From Micromonospora sp. NBRC 110009 (GTDB taxonomy: Bacteria; Actinomycetota; Actinomycetes; Mycobacteriales; Micromonosporaceae): 64,000 nt of DNA. The notes under the pieces were generated by a model, which saw only the letters and a program-made list of their open reading frames with translations, ran no database searches and was not told the DNA's origin. Shown one piece after another: positions 8,919 through 17,890 of the stretch (positions are counted from its first letter, which is position 1; each line of letters opens with the position of its first letter). The stretch covers positions 558,001 through 622,000 of the forward strand of contig NZ_CP130427.1 of NCBI RefSeq assembly GCF_030518795.1, given 5' to 3'. Made by a program: the position numbers and the translations under genes.

Positions 8919-9701
8919 TCATGCTCCGAATCGCCGGCTGCGCGCCGCGTAGGAACGCAGGGCACGCAGGAAATCGATCTTTCGGAAGCCGGGCCAGTAC
9001 ACATCGCAGAAGTACAGCTCGGAGTAGGCGGCCTGCCAGAGCAGGAACCCGGACATCCGACGTTCTCCACTCGTACGAATGACGAGATCGGGGTCGGGCC
9101 GGCCGCCGGTGTACAGGTGCTCCGCGATGTCCTCGACCGTCAGGCTCCGCGCCACGTCGTCGGGCGTCGCCCCTGCTCGGGCCGCCTCCTCCAGCAGGGA
9201 ACGAACGGCGTTGACGATCTCCTCGCGGCCGTCGTAGCCGACGGCCACCGTGAGGTGGAAGTCGCCACCACGCTCACCGGTGGCATCCTCGGCCCGCTTC
9301 AGGGCGTGGCGGGTCGAGTCGGGCAGGACGTCCAAACGGCCGGCCAGGTGGAGCCGCCACGGGTTGCGCGGGTGCAGGAGTGGCTCCGCAACGACCTCCT
9401 CGATCATCCGCATCAGGTGCTCCACCTCGTCGGACGCCCGCTTGCGCACGTTGTCGACGGAGGCGACGTACAGCGTCACGTGGCGAATGCCGAACTCGGC
9501 ACACCAGCTCAGCACCTCGTGGATGTGCTCGGCCCCGTACCGGTGGCCCAGGGCGGGGTCGTCGAAGCCCATCTGCCGGGCCCACCGGCGGTTTCCGTCC
9601 ATCGCCATGGCAACGTGCTGCGGCCGCGAGACGTGGGCCAGCTGGGCGCGCAGGCGGCGGGCGTACAGCTGGTAGGCGAGGCGACGAACGGACTCGATCA
9701 T
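8919..9701 (-). CDS. uppS: cis-prenyltransferase (isoprenyl diphosphate synthase, UppS family)
   Basis: 260 residues. It condenses isopentenyl diphosphate onto an allylic diphosphate in cis to make the polyprenyl carrier (decaprenyl/undecaprenyl type) used for cell-wall and glycan assembly. Family signatures are HVAMAMDGNRRWARQMG (catalytic Asp35), VTLYVASVDNVRKRASDEV, and RTSGERRMSGFLLWQAAYSE with YFCDVYWPGF at the C-terminus. The central loop reads SVDNVRKR instead of the usual STENW.R, so chain length and substrate may differ from classical UppS. ATG 9701 has no clear ribosome site. It lies just downstream of dxs, which supplies the isoprenoid precursor. Confidence 0.9.
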   Translation of the reverse strand: MIESVRRLAYQLYARRLRAQLAHVSRPQHVAMAMDGNRRWARQMGFDDPALGHRYGAEHIHEVLSWCAEFGIRHVTLYVASVDNVRKRASDEVEHLMRMIEEVVAEPLLHPRNPWRLHLAGRLDVLPDSTRHALKRAEDATGERGGDFHLTVAVGYDGREEIVNAVRSLLEEAARAGATPDDVARSLTVEDIAEHLYTGGRPDPDLVIRTSGERRMSGFLLWQAAYSELYFCDVYWPGFRKIDFLRALRSYAARSRRFGA

Positions 9702-9761
9702 GATCAGATGAAACCACGCGCGGGAAGCGTTCGCGGCCCGCATGCCGCCGCACCTGGACTG

Positions 9762-9797
9762 GAACGGGCGGCGCTGCTGGGGCAGGGCCGCCCGTTC
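9762..9797 (-). terminator. hairpin downstream of dxs
   Basis: Perfect 11-bp arms GAACGGGCGGC (9762-9772) and GCCGCCCGTTC (9787-9797) with a 14-nt loop, 15 nt beyond the dxs stop. No T-run follows, as is usual in high-GC actinobacteria. Confidence 0.7.
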
Positions 9798-9811
9798 GGT
9801 GTTCCGGTGGG

Positions 9812-11761
9812 TCAGTTCTTGGCGGCGGCCTCGTCGCGCCGGGTGGGCTCGACGGGCTCGGCATCCAGGCCGGAGATCCAACCGGTGACGTCCCGGGCCA
9901 CGTCCTGCGCGGTCAGGCCCAGGTCGGCGAGGATCTGCGCGCGGGTGCCGTGCGGGTGCCAGTCGGCCGGCACGCCCAGGTCCTTCAGCGGCACCCGGAC
10001 GTCGGCGTCCCGCATCGCCTGCCCCAGCGCGTCGCCGACCCCGCCCACCCGGACCCCGTCCTCGACGGTGACCACGAGCCGGTGCCCGGCCGCCAGCTCG
10101 ACCAGCTCGGCCGGGACCGGGCGCACCCAGCGCGGGTCGACCACGGTCACGCCGTAGCCCTGCTCGGCGACCCGGGCGGCGACCTCCATGCCGAGCCCGG
10201 CGAAGGAGCCGACCGCGACCAGCAGCACGTCGGTACGCGCCGACTCGGCCAGCACGTCGACCGTGCCGACCCGGCGCACGGCCGGCAGGTCGGCGGCGAC
10301 GGTGCCGGTCGGGAAGCGGAGGATGGTCGGGCCGTCGTCCACGGCGACCGCCTCGCGCAGCTCCTCGCGGACGGTGGCCGAGTCGCGGGGCGCGGCGATC
10401 CGCAGCCCGGGCACCACGCCGAAGACGGACATGTCCCAGATGCCGTAGTGGCTCGGCCCGTCCGGGCCGGTGATGCCGGCCCGGTCCAGCACGAAGGTGA
10501 CCGGCAGCTTGTGCATCGCCACGTCCAGCAGGACCTGGTCGAACGCCCGGTTGAGGAAGGTGGCGTAGACGGCGACGACCGGGTGCAGCCCGCCCATCGC
10601 CAGGCCGGCGGCCGAGGTGGCGGCGTGCTGCTCGGCGATGCCCACGTCGTACACCCGCTTCGGGTACTTGCGAGCCAGGGTGGCGATGCCGGTGGGCTCG
10701 GCCATCGCGGCGGTGATGCCGACCACGTCGGGGCGCTCGTCGGCGATCTTGACCAGCTCGTCGGCGAAGACGTGGGTCCACTTCACCGACGGCGCGGCGA
10801 CCAGCTGGCCGGTCTCGACGTCGAAGGCACCGCCCGGGCCGTGCAGGCAGTCCGCCTCGTCCTCCTCGGCCGGGCGGTAGCCGTAGCCCTTGCGGGTGAC
10901 CGCGTGCACGATCACCGGGCCGCCGAAGTTCTTGGCGGCGCGCAGCGCCGACTCGACCGCGGCGACGTCGTGGCCGTCGACCGGCCCGACGTACTTGATG
11001 CCGAGGTCCTCGAACATGGCCTGCGGGGCGACCGCGTCCTTGATGCCCTTCTTGACCGCGTGCAGCACCTCGTACATCGGCTTGCCCACGAAGGGGGTGT
11101 TGCCGAGCGCGTCCTTGACGGTGTCGAGCACCTTCTCGTAGCCGGGGTTGAGGCGCAGCGACGAGAGGTGGTCGGCGAGGCCGCCGATGGTCGGCGAGTA
11201 GGACCGGCCGTTGTCGTTGACCACGATGACCAGGGGGTTGCCGGCGGTGGCGATGTTGTTCAGCGCCTCCCAGCACATGCCGCCGGTGAGCGCGCCGTCG
11301 CCGACGACGGCCACCACGGCCCGCTTCTCACCGCGCAGCGCGTACGCCTTGGCCAGCCCGTCCGCGTACGACAGGGCGGTGGAGGCGTGCGAGTTCTCGA
11401 TCAGGTCGTGCTCGCTCTCCGCCTGGTTGGGGTAGCCGGAGAGGCCACCGCGCTGGCGGAGCTTGTCGAAGCCCTCCTGCCGGCCGGTGATGATCTTGTG
11501 CACGTAGGCCTGGTGGCCGGTGTCGAACAGGAGCCGGTCGCGCGGCGAGTCGAAGACCCGGTGCATGGCCAGGGTCAGCTCCACCACACCGAGGTTGGGC
11601 CCGATGTGCCCGCCGGTACGGGAGACCTTGGCGATCAGGAAGTCACGGATCTCGGCGGCGAGGACGTCCAGCTGCTCGGCGGTCATCCGCTTGACGTCCT
11701 GCGGACCGCGGACGGTGCCCAGCAGCCGGCCGTGGTTGGCCGTGCCCTCTTCAACACTCAT
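9812..11761 (-). CDS. dxs: 1-deoxy-D-xylulose-5-phosphate synthase
   Basis: 649 residues, the usual DXS length. It joins pyruvate and glyceraldehyde 3-phosphate with thiamine diphosphate in the first step of the MEP pathway for isoprenoids. The N-terminal module has [20 protein letters not shown] and the TPP motif GDGALTGG (154-161) followed by [19 protein letters not shown]. The central transketolase module has GIAEQHAAT and [15 protein letters not shown]. The C-terminal module is transketolase-C-like. ATG 11761 is chosen over an in-frame GTG-rich extension because TAGACT lies 8 nt before it (leaderless). It precedes the cis-prenyltransferase, consistent with precursor supply. Confidence 0.96.
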   Translation of the reverse strand: MSVEEGTANHGRLLGTVRGPQDVKRMTAEQLDVLAAEIRDFLIAKVSRTGGHIGPNLGVVELTLAMHRVFDSPRDRLLFDTGHQAYVHKIITGRQEGFDKLRQRGGLSGYPNQAESEHDLIENSHASTALSYADGLAKAYALRGEKRAVVAVVGDGALTGGMCWEALNNIATAGNPLVIVVNDNGRSYSPTIGGLADHLSSLRLNPGYEKVLDTVKDALGNTPFVGKPMYEVLHAVKKGIKDAVAPQAMFEDLGIKYVGPVDGHDVAAVESALRAAKNFGGPVIVHAVTRKGYGYRPAEEDEADCLHGPGGAFDVETGQLVAAPSVKWTHVFADELVKIADERPDVVGITAAMAEPTGIATLARKYPKRVYDVGIAEQHAATSAAGLAMGGLHPVVAVYATFLNRAFDQVLLDVAMHKLPVTFVLDRAGITGPDGPSHYGIWDMSVFGVVPGLRIAAPRDSATVREELREAVAVDDGPTILRFPTGTVAADLPAVRRVGTVDVLAESARTDVLLVAVGSFAGLGMEVAARVAEQGYGVTVVDPRWVRPVPAELVELAAGHRLVVTVEDGVRVGGVGDALGQAMRDADVRVPLKDLGVPADWHPHGTRAQILADLGLTAQDVARDVTGWISGLDAEPVEPTRRDEAAAKN

Positions 11762-11769
11762 GACGGAAG

Positions 11770-11775
11770 AGTCTA
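11770..11775 (-). promoter_or_regulatory. -10 hexamer TAGACT before dxs
   Basis: On the minus strand TAGACT ends 8 nt before the dxs ATG at 11761. This gives dxs its own leaderless promoter, separate from anmK, which ends 71 bp upstream of that ATG. Confidence 0.5.
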
Positions 11776-11831
11776 TCGGCCACCGGACAGCCCGCAGCGC
11801 CGCCATGGATCTTTGCAGGTGGGAGGCCTGA

Positions 11832-13025
11832 TCAGGAGCTGATCACCAGTCGCCGGGGCGGGGCCGGCGGGACCGCCGAGCGGGCCGGGCCGGCCGGGGT
11901 CCAGGAGCCCAGCACGGCCGCCCGGGTGGCGCCGGTCACCGACGGAACGGCCCCCGGCAGCCCGTGCCAGGAGAGCCAGCCGAGCAGGGCGAACGCGTAC
12001 GCCTCCTTGGCCTGCGCCGGCACCCCCAGCTCGTCGGTGGTCCGCAGTTGCCATCGGCCGGCGGCGAGCTCGACCAGCCGGAACATCAGTGTGGGATTGC
12101 GCACCCCGCCGCCGGCGGCGACCACCTCGGTCACCCCGTGCCGGTCGCATTCGGCGGCCACTGTCGCGGCGGTCAGCACGGTCAGCGTGGCCAGCACGTC
12201 GTCGGCGGCCACCGGCTCGCCCAGGGCGGCCAGCTTGTCGTCCAGGTAGCCGGCGTGGAACAGCTCCTTGCCGGTGGACTTGGGCGGGGGCGCCGCGTAG
12301 TAGGGCTCGGCGAGCAGCAACTCCAGCAGCCGCGGATGCACCCGGCCGGCCGCCGCGCGGGCCCCGTCCAGGTCACAGGGGCGGTCCAGGAAGCGCCGGG
12401 CGGCGGCGTCCAGCAGGGCGTTGGCCGGGCCCACGTCGTACCCGAGGACGGGCGCCCCGGGGGCGACCACGGTGAGGTTGGCGATCCCGCCCAGATTGAG
12501 TGCGGCGCGCGGCGCGGTGCCGCCCGAGCCCCACGCGGCGCGCGAGGCGGTGGCCGGGTCGAGCAGCAGGGCGTCGAAGGCCGGGACCAGCGGGGCGCCC
12601 TGCCCGCCGGCCGCCACGTCGGCCGAGCGCAGGTCGTGCAGCACCGGTACGCCCACCCGCGCGGCCACCCGGGCGGGCGCGCCGAGCTGGAGGGTGCCCC
12701 GGACCCGGCCCGCCTCGACCCAGTGGAAGACCGTCTGCCCGGGCGACACCACCGCGTCGACCGCGCCGCCGGCCAGCTCGACGCCGACCGCCGCCGCCTC
12801 GGCGAAGACCTCGCCGAGCCGGTTGTCCAGCCGGCAGACCGCCTCGATGGTGGTGGCCGCCGGGGGCAGCAGCGCCCCGATCTCGGCGCGCAGCCCACCG
12901 TCGTAGTCCAGGCTGCGGTGCCCGAGCGGGCGCAGCAGCAGCGTCTCCCCGTCCCGGGTGAACTCGGCCGCCACCACGTCCACCCCGTCGTACGAGGTGC
13001 CCGACATCAACCCGACGATCTTCAT
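11832..13025 (-). CDS. anmK: anhydro-N-acetylmuramic acid kinase
   Basis: 397 residues. It phosphorylates and opens 1,6-anhydro-MurNAc released from peptidoglycan turnover, giving MurNAc-6-phosphate for recycling. The glycine-rich nucleotide motif [13 protein letters not shown] is at residues 6-18. Further signatures are [38 protein letters not shown] and [12 protein letters not shown]. Length matches the family. It starts at ATG 13025, 13 bp after the stop of the methyltransferase gene, so it is probably third in the kimA-like/methyltransferase/anmK operon. No anhydro-sugar hydrolase gene lies nearby. Confidence 0.93.
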   Translation of the reverse strand: MKIVGLMSGTSYDGVDVVAAEFTRDGETLLLRPLGHRSLDYDGGLRAEIGALLPPAATTIEAVCRLDNRLGEVFAEAAAVGVELAGGAVDAVVSPGQTVFHWVEAGRVRGTLQLGAPARVAARVGVPVLHDLRSADVAAGGQGAPLVPAFDALLLDPATASRAAWGSGGTAPRAALNLGGIANLTVVAPGAPVLGYDVGPANALLDAAARRFLDRPCDLDGARAAAGRVHPRLLELLLAEPYYAAPPPKSTGKELFHAGYLDDKLAALGEPVAADDVLATLTVLTAATVAAECDRHGVTEVVAAGGGVRNPTLMFRLVELAAGRWQLRTTDELGVPAQAKEAYAFALLGWLSWHGLPGAVPSVTGATRAAVLGSWTPAGPARSAVPPAPPRRLVISS

Positions 13026-13038
13026 CGGGCCAGGCTAG

Positions 13039-14277
13039 TCAGGCGCCGGGCGGCAGGAACAGCCCGACCAGCTCGACGTGCTGGGTCATCGGGAACAGGT
13101 CGAAGCCGCGCAGCGCGGTCAGTCGCCAGCCCGCCCCGGTGAAGGCGCGCACGTCCCGGGCGAAGGCGGCCGGGTCGCAGGCCACGTACGCCACCGCGCG
13201 CGGGCCGGCGGCGACGATGTCCCGCACCACCGGGGCGCCCGCGCCGGAGCGCGGCGGGTCGAGCACCACCAGGTCGACCGGGCCGGTGACCCGGCGCCGG
13301 GCCAGCGCGGTCTCCACCCGGGCCGGAACCACCTCGACGCGGGGCAGGTCGGCCAGGTTCGCCCGGGCCGCCGCCACCCCGTCCGCGCTGGACTCGACCA
13401 GGGTGACCCGGGCGTCGCCGACCCGGCCGGCCAGCGCGGCGGCGAACAGCCCGGCGCCGCCGTACAGGTCCCAGGCGGTCTCGCCGGGGCGCGGGTCGAG
13501 CAGGTCGAGGACCGCGCCGACCAGGGTGTCCGCGGCGGCGGGGTGCACCTGCCAGAAGCCGGACGCGGGCAGCGTCCAGTCCCGGCCGGCGGCCACCTCG
13601 CGGACCTCCGCCGGCCCGCTGACCGGCGTGGGGGCGCCGTCGGCGTACTGGACCACGCTGACGTCCCCGCCGGTGGAGGCGACCGTCTCGACCGCGTCCG
13701 CGTCCGGCCAGCGGGCCCCGCTGGCCGGCAGCACCGGCAGCTCCTGGATGGCCGGGTGGGCGATCAGGCAGCGGTCGACCGGCACCACCTCGTGCGAGCG
13801 GTGCTTGAGCAGCCCGGCCCGGCCAGCCCCGTCGACCGCGTAGCGGACCCGGGAGCGCCAGCCCAGCGGCCCGCCGGGCAGCGCGGCGACCCGGACGCCG
13901 AGCGCGTTGACCTGGGCCTCGGTGAGCCCGCCCAGCCGGGTGAGCTGCTCGCGCACCACGGCGGTCTTCCAGTCGAGCTGCGCCGCCGGCGCGACGTGCT
14001 GGAGGTCGCAGCCGCCGCACCGGCCCGGCCGGGCGTACGGGCAGGGCGCGTCGACCCGGTCCGGTGAGGCGGTCAGCACCTCCACCGCGTCGGCCCGGGC
14101 GAACCCGCGGTGCAGCTCGGTCACCTCGGCGACCACCCGCTCGCCGGGCAGCGCGTGCCGGACGAAGACCACCTGGCCGTCCACCCGGGCCACGCAGTGC
14201 CCGCCGGGGGCAACCGCGGCCACGGTCAGCTCCACCCGCTCGGCCTCCTCCAGGCCCGGTCGGGCGGGCGCGGTCAC
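13039..14277 (-). CDS. TrmA/RumA-type class I SAM-dependent RNA uracil-C5 methyltransferase
   Basis: 412 residues. An N-terminal TRAM domain (about 10-70, VAAVAPGGHCVARVDGQVVF) is followed by an iron-sulfur cysteine cluster (CPYARPGRCGGC) and a C-terminal Rossmann methyltransferase. The catalytic region reads DLVVLDPPRSGAG and YVACDPAAFARDV, with the nucleophilic Cys conserved. The likely substrate is a uridine in rRNA or tRNA, as for RlmD/RlmC/TrmA; sequence alone cannot choose between them. GTG 14277 overlaps the TGA of the upstream transporter gene by four bases. The order matches Rv2689c next to Rv2690c in M. tuberculosis. Confidence 0.88.
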   Translation of the reverse strand: MTAPARPGLEEAERVELTVAAVAPGGHCVARVDGQVVFVRHALPGERVVAEVTELHRGFARADAVEVLTASPDRVDAPCPYARPGRCGGCDLQHVAPAAQLDWKTAVVREQLTRLGGLTEAQVNALGVRVAALPGGPLGWRSRVRYAVDGAGRAGLLKHRSHEVVPVDRCLIAHPAIQELPVLPASGARWPDADAVETVASTGGDVSVVQYADGAPTPVSGPAEVREVAAGRDWTLPASGFWQVHPAAADTLVGAVLDLLDPRPGETAWDLYGGAGLFAAALAGRVGDARVTLVESSADGVAAARANLADLPRVEVVPARVETALARRRVTGPVDLVVLDPPRSGAGAPVVRDIVAAGPRAVAYVACDPAAFARDVRAFTGAGWRLTALRGFDLFPMTQHVELVGLFLPPGA

Positions 14278-16331
14278 GGGCGCTCCCCGCTCTCCCCGGG
14301 CGGGGCGGAGACCACCGGCGGGACGGCCGGCGGCAGGGTGCTGCGCGGCGCCACCCGGGGACCGCGGGCCGGACCCCGGCTCAGCGTGGCGTCCAGCCGG
14401 TCCAGGTTCTTGGTGGCGGTCGAGGCGAGCTGCCACGGCACGCTGGTCACCATCACGCCCGGCTCGAAGAGCAGCCGCCCCTTGAGCCGCAGCGCGCTCT
14501 GGTTGTGCAGCAGGTTCTCCCACCAGCGGCCCACCACGTACTCGGGGATGAAGACGGTGACCACGTCGCGGGGCGACTCCCGGCGGACCGAGGCGACGAA
14601 GTTGAGGATCGGCCGGGTGATCTCCCGGTACGGGGAGTCGATCACGGTCAGCGGTACCGGCAGCTCGCGCCGCTCCCAGTCGGCCTGGAGGTCGCGGGTG
14701 TCCTTCTCGTCGACGTTCACGGTGACCGCGGTGAGGGTGTCCGGCCGGGTGGCCCGGGCGTACGCGATGGCCCGCAGCGTCGGCTGGTGCAGCTTGCTGA
14801 CCAGCACGATGGCGTGGTTGCGGGCGGGCAGCACGGCCCGGACCTCGGTCGGCTCCAGCTCGGCGGAGATCCGGTCGTAGTGCCGGCGGATGGCCAGCAT
14901 CAGCAGGTAGATCACCGCCATCGCGGCGATCGCGATCCAGGCGCCGAGCAGGAACTTGGTGATCAGCACGATGATCAGCACCACGCCGGTCATCGCCATG
15001 CCGAAGGTGTTGATCGCCCGGGAGCGGATCATCCGCCGCCGCGCCTCCGGGTCCCGCTCGGTACGCAGGTGCCGGTTCCAGTGCCGGATCATGCCGGCCT
15101 GGGAGAGGGTGAACGAGACGAACACCCCGACGATGTAGAGCTGGATCAGCCGGGTCACCTCGGCCTGGAAGCCGACGATCAGCACCACGGCGGCGACGGC
15201 GAGGAAGACGATGCCGTTGGAGAAGGCCAGCCGGTCGCCCCGGGTGTGCAGCTGGCGGGGCAGGTAGCGGTCCTGGGCGAGGATCGAGCCGAGCACCGGG
15301 AAGCCGTTGAAGGCGGTGTTCGCGGCCAGGAACAGGATCAGCGCGGTCACCGCGGCCACCACGTAGAGCAGCACCGAGCCGTTGCCGAAGACCGTCTCGC
15401 CGAGCTGGGCGGTGACGGTCTTCTGCACGTACCCGTCCGGCCCGGAGACGATCTGCGACGGGTCCTCCACGAACTGGAGCCCGGTCAGCCGGGACAGCCA
15501 GATGATGCCGACCAGCATGCTCACCGCGATGGTGCCGAGCAGCAGCAGGGTGGTCGCCGCGTTCTTCGACTTCGGCGTCTTGAACGCGGGCACGCCGTTG
15601 GAGATCGCCTCCACGCCGGTGAGCGCGGCGCAGCCGGAGGAGAAGGTGCGCAGCAGCAGGAAGATCAGGGCGAAGCCGGTGACGCTGTGCTCGGCGTGGA
15701 TCTCCAGCCCGGCGCTCGGCGCCCGCAGGTCGTCACCGAGCACGAAGATCCGGAACAGCCCGGTCAGCAGCATGCCGGCGATCACGATCACGAAGCCGTA
15801 GGTGGGGATGGCGAACGCGGTGCCGGACTCCCGCAGGCCGCGCAGGTTCATCGCGGTGAGCAGCACCACCGCGCTGACCGCGATCAACACCTTGTGGGTG
15901 GCCACGAAGGGCACCACCGAGCCGAGGTTCGCCACGCCCGAGGAGACCGAGACCGCGACCGTGAGCACGTAGTCGACCAGCAGCGCGCTGGCCACCGCGA
16001 GCCCGGCGCGCGGCCCGAGGTTGACCGTCGCCACCTCGTAGTCGCCGCCGCCCGAGGGGTAGGCGTGCACGTTCTGCCGGTAGCTCGCCACCACGGTGAG
16101 CATCACCACGACGACCGCGAGCGCGATCCACGGCGAGAAGAAGAAGGCCGACGCGCCCGCGATGGAGAGCGTCAGCAGGATCTCGTCCGGGGCGTACGCG
16201 ACGCTGGAGAGCGCGTCGGAGGCGAAGACCGGCAGCGCGATGCGCTTCGGCAGGAGGGTGTGCTGGAGGCGGTCGGACCGGAACGGTCGACCGAGGAGGA
16301 GTCGCTTCAGCAGCGAGGTGGGGTTGGCCAC
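14274..16331 (-). CDS. KimA-like potassium uptake permease (APC superfamily)
   Basis: 685 residues. About twelve TM helices (residues 20-480) are followed by a cytoplasmic C-terminal domain of about 190 residues with VLPARNHAIVLVSKLH. The TM core closely follows Bacillus KimA/YdaO as I remember it: LPVFASDALSSVAYAPDEIL, ASYRQNVHAYPSGGGDYEVA, ASALLVDYVLTVAVSVSSGV and NLRGLRESGTAFAIP. KimA imports K+ and is inhibited by c-di-AMP in Firmicutes. The gene is divergent from two TrkA proteins, which supports a role in potassium transport. GTG 16331 is preferred because TACTCT lies 8 nt upstream; an alternative start is GTG 16352. The C-terminal tail is Pro/Gly-rich. Confidence 0.82.
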   Translation of the reverse strand: MANPTSLLKRLLLGRPFRSDRLQHTLLPKRIALPVFASDALSSVAYAPDEILLTLSIAGASAFFFSPWIALAVVVVMLTVVASYRQNVHAYPSGGGDYEVATVNLGPRAGLAVASALLVDYVLTVAVSVSSGVANLGSVVPFVATHKVLIAVSAVVLLTAMNLRGLRESGTAFAIPTYGFVIVIAGMLLTGLFRIFVLGDDLRAPSAGLEIHAEHSVTGFALIFLLLRTFSSGCAALTGVEAISNGVPAFKTPKSKNAATTLLLLGTIAVSMLVGIIWLSRLTGLQFVEDPSQIVSGPDGYVQKTVTAQLGETVFGNGSVLLYVVAAVTALILFLAANTAFNGFPVLGSILAQDRYLPRQLHTRGDRLAFSNGIVFLAVAAVVLIVGFQAEVTRLIQLYIVGVFVSFTLSQAGMIRHWNRHLRTERDPEARRRMIRSRAINTFGMAMTGVVLIIVLITKFLLGAWIAIAAMAVIYLLMLAIRRHYDRISAELEPTEVRAVLPARNHAIVLVSKLHQPTLRAIAYARATRPDTLTAVTVNVDEKDTRDLQADWERRELPVPLTVIDSPYREITRPILNFVASVRRESPRDVVTVFIPEYVVGRWWENLLHNQSALRLKGRLLFEPGVMVTSVPWQLASTATKNLDRLDATLSRGPARGPRVAPRSTLPPAVPPVVSAPPGESGERP

Positions 16332-16339
16332 AAGCGCCA

Positions 16340-16345
16340 AGAGTA
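16340..16345 (-). promoter_or_regulatory. -10 hexamer TACTCT, leaderless start
   Basis: On the minus strand TACTCT ends 8 nt before the GTG at 16331. The 158-bp divergent region to the trkA start shows no recognisable c-di-AMP riboswitch. Confidence 0.4.
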
Positions 16346-16489
16346 CGACCACCGCGCGCCAGCCGGTGGGGGTGCCTGATCACCCTCGCGCGCGCCCGCG
16401 CGGTACGGTCGGTCCCCCGCCTGCGGCGGGAACGTGGCAGGCTCGCAGACGACGGGCCAGCGGGCGGCACCGTGGGAGGAGCGGAGACC

Positions 16490-17155
16490 GTGCATGTCGT
16501 GATCATGGGTTGCGGCCGGGTCGGGTCGACCCTGGCCCACAGCCTGGAGTCCCGGGGGCACTCGGTGGCGGTGATCGACCAGGACGCGGACGCGTTCCGC
16601 CGTCTCGGCCCCGACTTCGCCGGCATCACCGTCACCGGCGCCGGCTTCGACGGCGAGGTGCTGCGCCAGGCCGGCATCGAGCGCGCCGACGCCTTCGCCG
16701 CCGTCTCCAGCGGCGACAACTCCAACATCATCTCCGCTCGGCTGGCGCGGGAGACCTTCGGCGTGTCCCGGGTGGCCGCCCGGATCTACGACCAGCGCCG
16801 GGCGCAGGTCTACGAGCGGCTGGGCATCCCCACCGTGGCCACCGTCCGGTGGACCGCCGACCGGATGCTGCGCCACCTGGTCCCCGAGGGCAACGTCGAG
16901 ATCTTCCGGGACCCGACGAGCACCGTCTCGATCATCGAGGTGCCGGTGCACAAGGACTGGATCGGCCGGTCGCTGCGGGAGCTCGAGGAGTCCGGCGGTG
17001 CCCGGGTGGCCTACCTCATCCGTTTCGGGATCGGCACCCTGCCCACCGCCTCCACCGTGGTGCAGGAGGGCGACCAGGTCTTCATGCTGGTGACCGATGA
17101 CATCATCGGGTCGGTCACGTCGGTGGCGGCGGCGCCGCCGGAAGGAGGGCACTGA
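16490..17155 (+). CDS. trkA: TrkA-family potassium uptake regulator (RCK_N + RCK_C), first copy
   Basis: 221 residues from GTG 16490, with GGAGGAGCGGAG at 16475-16486 just upstream. The N-terminal RCK_N Rossmann domain has the NAD(H) motif VIMGCGRVGSTLAHSLESRG and the adenine-side acidic residue in VIDQDADAF. It continues with VSSGDNSNIISARLA, and RCK_C follows from about residue 135 (EIFRDPTSTVSIIEVPVHKD). It probably sits on the cytoplasmic face of a K+ transporter and gates it by nucleotide. It is co-transcribed with the second copy (3-bp gap). The pair matches the CeoB/CeoC proteins of mycobacteria. Confidence 0.9.
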   Translation: MHVVIMGCGRVGSTLAHSLESRGHSVAVIDQDADAFRRLGPDFAGITVTGAGFDGEVLRQAGIERADAFAAVSSGDNSNIISARLARETFGVSRVAARIYDQRRAQVYERLGIPTVATVRWTADRMLRHLVPEGNVEIFRDPTSTVSIIEVPVHKDWIGRSLRELEESGGARVAYLIRFGIGTLPTASTVVQEGDQVFMLVTDDIIGSVTSVAAAPPEGGH

Positions 17156-17158
17156 GCC

Positions 17159-17848
17159 ATGCGCATCGCCATCGCGGGCGCCGGCAACGTGGGCCGGTCG
17201 ATCGCCCAGGAGCTGATCGACAACGGGCACCAGGTGATGCTGATCGAGCGGCAGCCGAAGATGCTCCGCCCGGACCGGGTGCCGGCCGCCGATTGGGTGC
17301 TCGCCGACGCGTGCGAGCTGGCCAGCCTGGAGGAGGCCAACGTCGCCGGCTGCGAGGTGGTGGTGGCCGCCACCGGCGACGACAAGGTCAACCTGGTGGT
17401 GTCGCTCCTGGCCAAAACCGAGTTCGCGGTGCCCCGCGTGGTCGCCCGGGTCAACCGGGCGGAGAACGAGTGGCTCTTCACCGAGCAGTGGGGGGTCGAC
17501 GTCGCGGTCAGCAAGCCGCGGGTGATGGCCGCCCTGGTCGAGGAGGCCGTCACGGTCGGCGACCTGGTCCGGCTGATGACCTTCCGGCAGGGCGAGGCGA
17601 ACCTCGTCGAGATCACCCTGCCGCCCACCGCGCCGTACGTCGGCCAGCCGATCCACGCGGTGCCGATCCCCCGGGACGCCGCCCTGGTGGCGATCCTGCG
17701 CGGCAAGCGGGTGCTGGTGCCCAGCCCGGACGACCCGATCGAGGCCGGCGACGAGCTGATCTTCGTGTGCACGGCCGCGGTGGAGGACGAGGTCCGGGCG
17801 GTCATCCTCGGCCCGGACAGCGTCGGGCGCACCCGCGACCGGGCCTGA
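17159..17848 (+). CDS. trkA: TrkA-family potassium uptake regulator (RCK_N + RCK_C), second copy
   Basis: 229 residues, ATG 17159 with GAAGGAGG 10 nt upstream. RCK_N carries IAGAGNVGRSIAQELIDNG and VMLIERQPK, then VVAATGDDKVNLVVSLLAKT and PRVVARVNRAENEWLF. RCK_C starts near residue 135 (FRQGEANLVEITLPPTAPYV). It forms an operon with the preceding RCK protein. Two separate single-RCK proteins could form a mixed ring like the two-domain TrkA of proteobacteria. The divergent transporter is the obvious partner. Confidence 0.9.
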   Translation: MRIAIAGAGNVGRSIAQELIDNGHQVMLIERQPKMLRPDRVPAADWVLADACELASLEEANVAGCEVVVAATGDDKVNLVVSLLAKTEFAVPRVVARVNRAENEWLFTEQWGVDVAVSKPRVMAALVEEAVTVGDLVRLMTFRQGEANLVEITLPPTAPYVGQPIHAVPIPRDAALVAILRGKRVLVPSPDDPIEAGDELIFVCTAAVEDEVRAVILGPDSVGRTRDRA

Positions 17849-17859
17849 CCCCCGTCGGT

Positions 17860-17888
17860 CCCGCCGGCCGGCGCGTACGGCCGGCGGG
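17860..17888. terminator. bidirectional hairpin between trkA and DUF3159 genes
   Basis: Perfect 11-bp inverted arms CCCGCCGGCCG (17860-17870) and CGGCCGGCGGG (17878-17888) with a 7-nt loop lie in the 42-bp space between convergent genes. Confidence 0.75.
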
Positions 17889-17890
17889 GC

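Noticed and set aside
16332..16489. c-di-AMP (ydaO) riboswitch before the KimA-like gene
   Set aside because: The gene appears leaderless (TACTCT 8 nt upstream), and I see no riboswitch core in the divergent region.
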